Source: an uncultured Gammaproteobacteria bacterium
GTDB taxonomy: Bacteria; Pseudomonadota; Gammaproteobacteria; Arenicellales; JAANXG01
Length of the DNA stretch: 64,000 nt
Direction of reading: 5' to 3'
NCBI GenBank assembly: GCA_947259175.1
Contig: CAMYKW010000009.1
Span: forward strand, 1 to 64,000
This document shows positions 63,124 to 64,000 of the stretch, piece after piece (position 1 is the stretch's first letter; the number at the start of each line of letters is the position of its first letter). Made by a program: the position numbers and the translations under genes. The notes below the pieces were generated by a model. The model worked only from the letters and a program-made list of their open reading frames with translations, was not told the DNA's origin and ran no database searches.

Positions 63124-64000
63124 TTAGTTCGAGTCCTCAATCAATGATTTGCCCGCAGACGTGTCCACAACGACTTCAGAGTGCAATGTTTGATGTATCG
63201 GACAGCGATCGGCGATCTCCAGAAGTCGTTTGCGTTGAGCGTCATCCAGTTCGCCTTCGATGTATATGCGGCGATCGATTCTATCGATTTTACCTTTTTT
63301 GGTTTCGCACTCACTGCAATCGCTGGCGTGAATCTTGCTATGCGAGAGCTCGACTTCCACGTGTTCGAGGGCAAGTTTTTTGTGCCTGGCGTACATGCGA
63401 AGCGTCATGGCGGTGCAGGCTCCCAGGGATGCCAGCAGCAGGTCGTATGGTGAGGGCCCGGAGTCGTCCCCACCAAAGGAAACGGGTTCATCGCCTCGCA
63501 GGTAATGGGGGCCGATGCTTATGTCTTGAGCGAACCCACTTTGGTCGGCCTCGGAAATGAAAACAGTTCTCGGTTTGCGGTCTTCTGCCGTTTCGCCCGT
63601 CGCCGTTGGCAGGTACGGATGCACCCAGGCGCTCACTAACGATGCGGCGTATTCCGCATCTTGCTCGCGGCTTAGCAGGTGGTTGGCGCCATACAGAGAT
63701 ATAAAACTTTTCGGATGCAGCGCGGACTCGTATATCGTGCGGGCATGGCCGATATCGACCGTCTCATCCTGCGGGCTGTGCAGAATGAGCAGTGCGCGAT
63801 TCAGTCCGCGAATTCGCTCCGCTATCGGATGCGCGGTAAGGTCATCCAGGAACTGCCTGCGAATCAGAAACTGCCGCCCGCCGAGTGTGACCGTCTGTTC
63901 ACCGTGTTTGATCACTTCATCAATATTCTCGGCAAACAGGTGCCGAACGTGGTCCGGCTCACTCGGGGCCCCAATGGTTACCACCGCTTTCGCTTCGGGA
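63124..64000 (-). CDS. Alpha/beta hydrolase fused to OsmC domain, 5' end missing
   Basis: The gene runs off the right edge, so its start is not seen; the frame is open through the edge and continues upstream with PEAKAVVTIGAPSEPDHV. The visible N-terminal part is the lid and C-terminal half of an alpha/beta hydrolase (HSPQDETVDIGHAR). The C-terminal OsmC/Ohr-like domain has LGACTAMTLRMYA and DRCPIHQTLHSEVVV, the two Cys of the peroxidase site. A fusion of hydrolase and OsmC is known and is thought to protect against organic peroxides. The function of the hydrolase half is unknown. Confidence 0.87.
   Translation of the reverse strand, partial: PEAKAVVTIGAPSEPDHVRHLFAENIDEVIKHGEQTVTLGGRQFLIRRQFLDDLTAHPIAERIRGLNRALLILHSPQDETVDIGHARTIYESALHPKSFISLYGANHLLSREQDAEYAASLVSAWVHPYLPTATGETAEDRKPRTVFISEADQSGFAQDISIGPHYLRGDEPVSFGGDDSGPSPYDLLLASLGACTAMTLRMYARHKKLALEHVEVELSHSKIHASDCSECETKKGKIDRIDRRIYIEGELDDAQRKRLLEIADRCPIHQTLHSEVVVDTSAGKSLIEDSN

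Noticed and set aside
1-64000. tRNA, rRNA or CRISPR genes
   Set aside because: No cloverleaf, rRNA-like or spacer-repeat pattern was seen by eye; a covariance search would be needed to be certain.

Overview
The window looks like a chromosomal segment of a gammaproteobacterium with fairly GC-rich DNA. The main evidence is the housekeeping block yicC-gmk-rpoZ-spoT-ridA-recG-ubiA (22142-30079), with rph and rdgB divergent from it, plus gltA, gpmA and a Yej-like peptide importer. No rRNA, tRNA, CRISPR array, transposase or phage gene was seen. I cannot name a genus from the sequence alone.

Layout. 1-702: the edge of an integron-type gene-cassette array, with one complete cassette on the minus strand, its attC site, a second attC-like boundary and the start of another cassette gene. 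No integrase is visible. 1400-5546: a two-gene RND efflux pump. 5741-11873: a membrane-embedded spermidine-synthase-like protein, a TauE-type exporter, a CoA-pyrophosphatase-type Nudix enzyme, a thioredoxin-like protein and a CPA2 antiporter. 11880-15235: a long inverted repeat, a Sel1 protein, an SDR protein, a periplasmic protein built of 9-residue Met/Asn-Pro/Tyr repeats, a divergent small exported protein and a TlpA-type thioredoxin. 15647-17245: an ALDH7 dehydrogenase. 17278-22005 (minus): Ser/Thr kinase, PP2C phosphatase, rph, rdgB, gpmA and an ADP-ribose pyrophosphatase-type Nudix gene. 22142-30079 (plus): the housekeeping block, with a run of hairpins between gmk and rpoZ. 30241-35055: an orphan ParA-like ATPase, the AmmeMemoRadiSam genes (a Memo-AMMECR1 fusion divergent from the radical SAM gene), DUF302 and a sterol-desaturase-like protein. 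35246-38499: a PEBP protein and a large MscS-type channel.

38647-51749 is the least conventional stretch. A cyclic-nucleotide-binding protein, an HD-domain protein and a membrane class III nucleotide cyclase lie beside a glycan-type cluster: two COG4671-like glycosyltransferases, a polysaccharide-deacetylase-like protein, a methyltransferase-like protein, two GT4 enzymes and a formyltransferase-like protein. It ends with an 880-residue ABC-exporter-like protein whose nucleotide-binding domain lacks almost every catalytic motif and carries an insertion of roughly 290 residues, followed by a small SAM methyltransferase. This is the best candidate in the window for an undescribed system.

51758-57743 is a four-gene peptide-type ABC importer operon. 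It is followed by a periplasmic FKBP isomerase, a D-lactate/glycolate-type FAD dehydrogenase, gltA, a DapA-family aldolase and a truncated hydrolase-OsmC fusion at the right edge. All functions are inferred from motifs and gene order; no database search was run.
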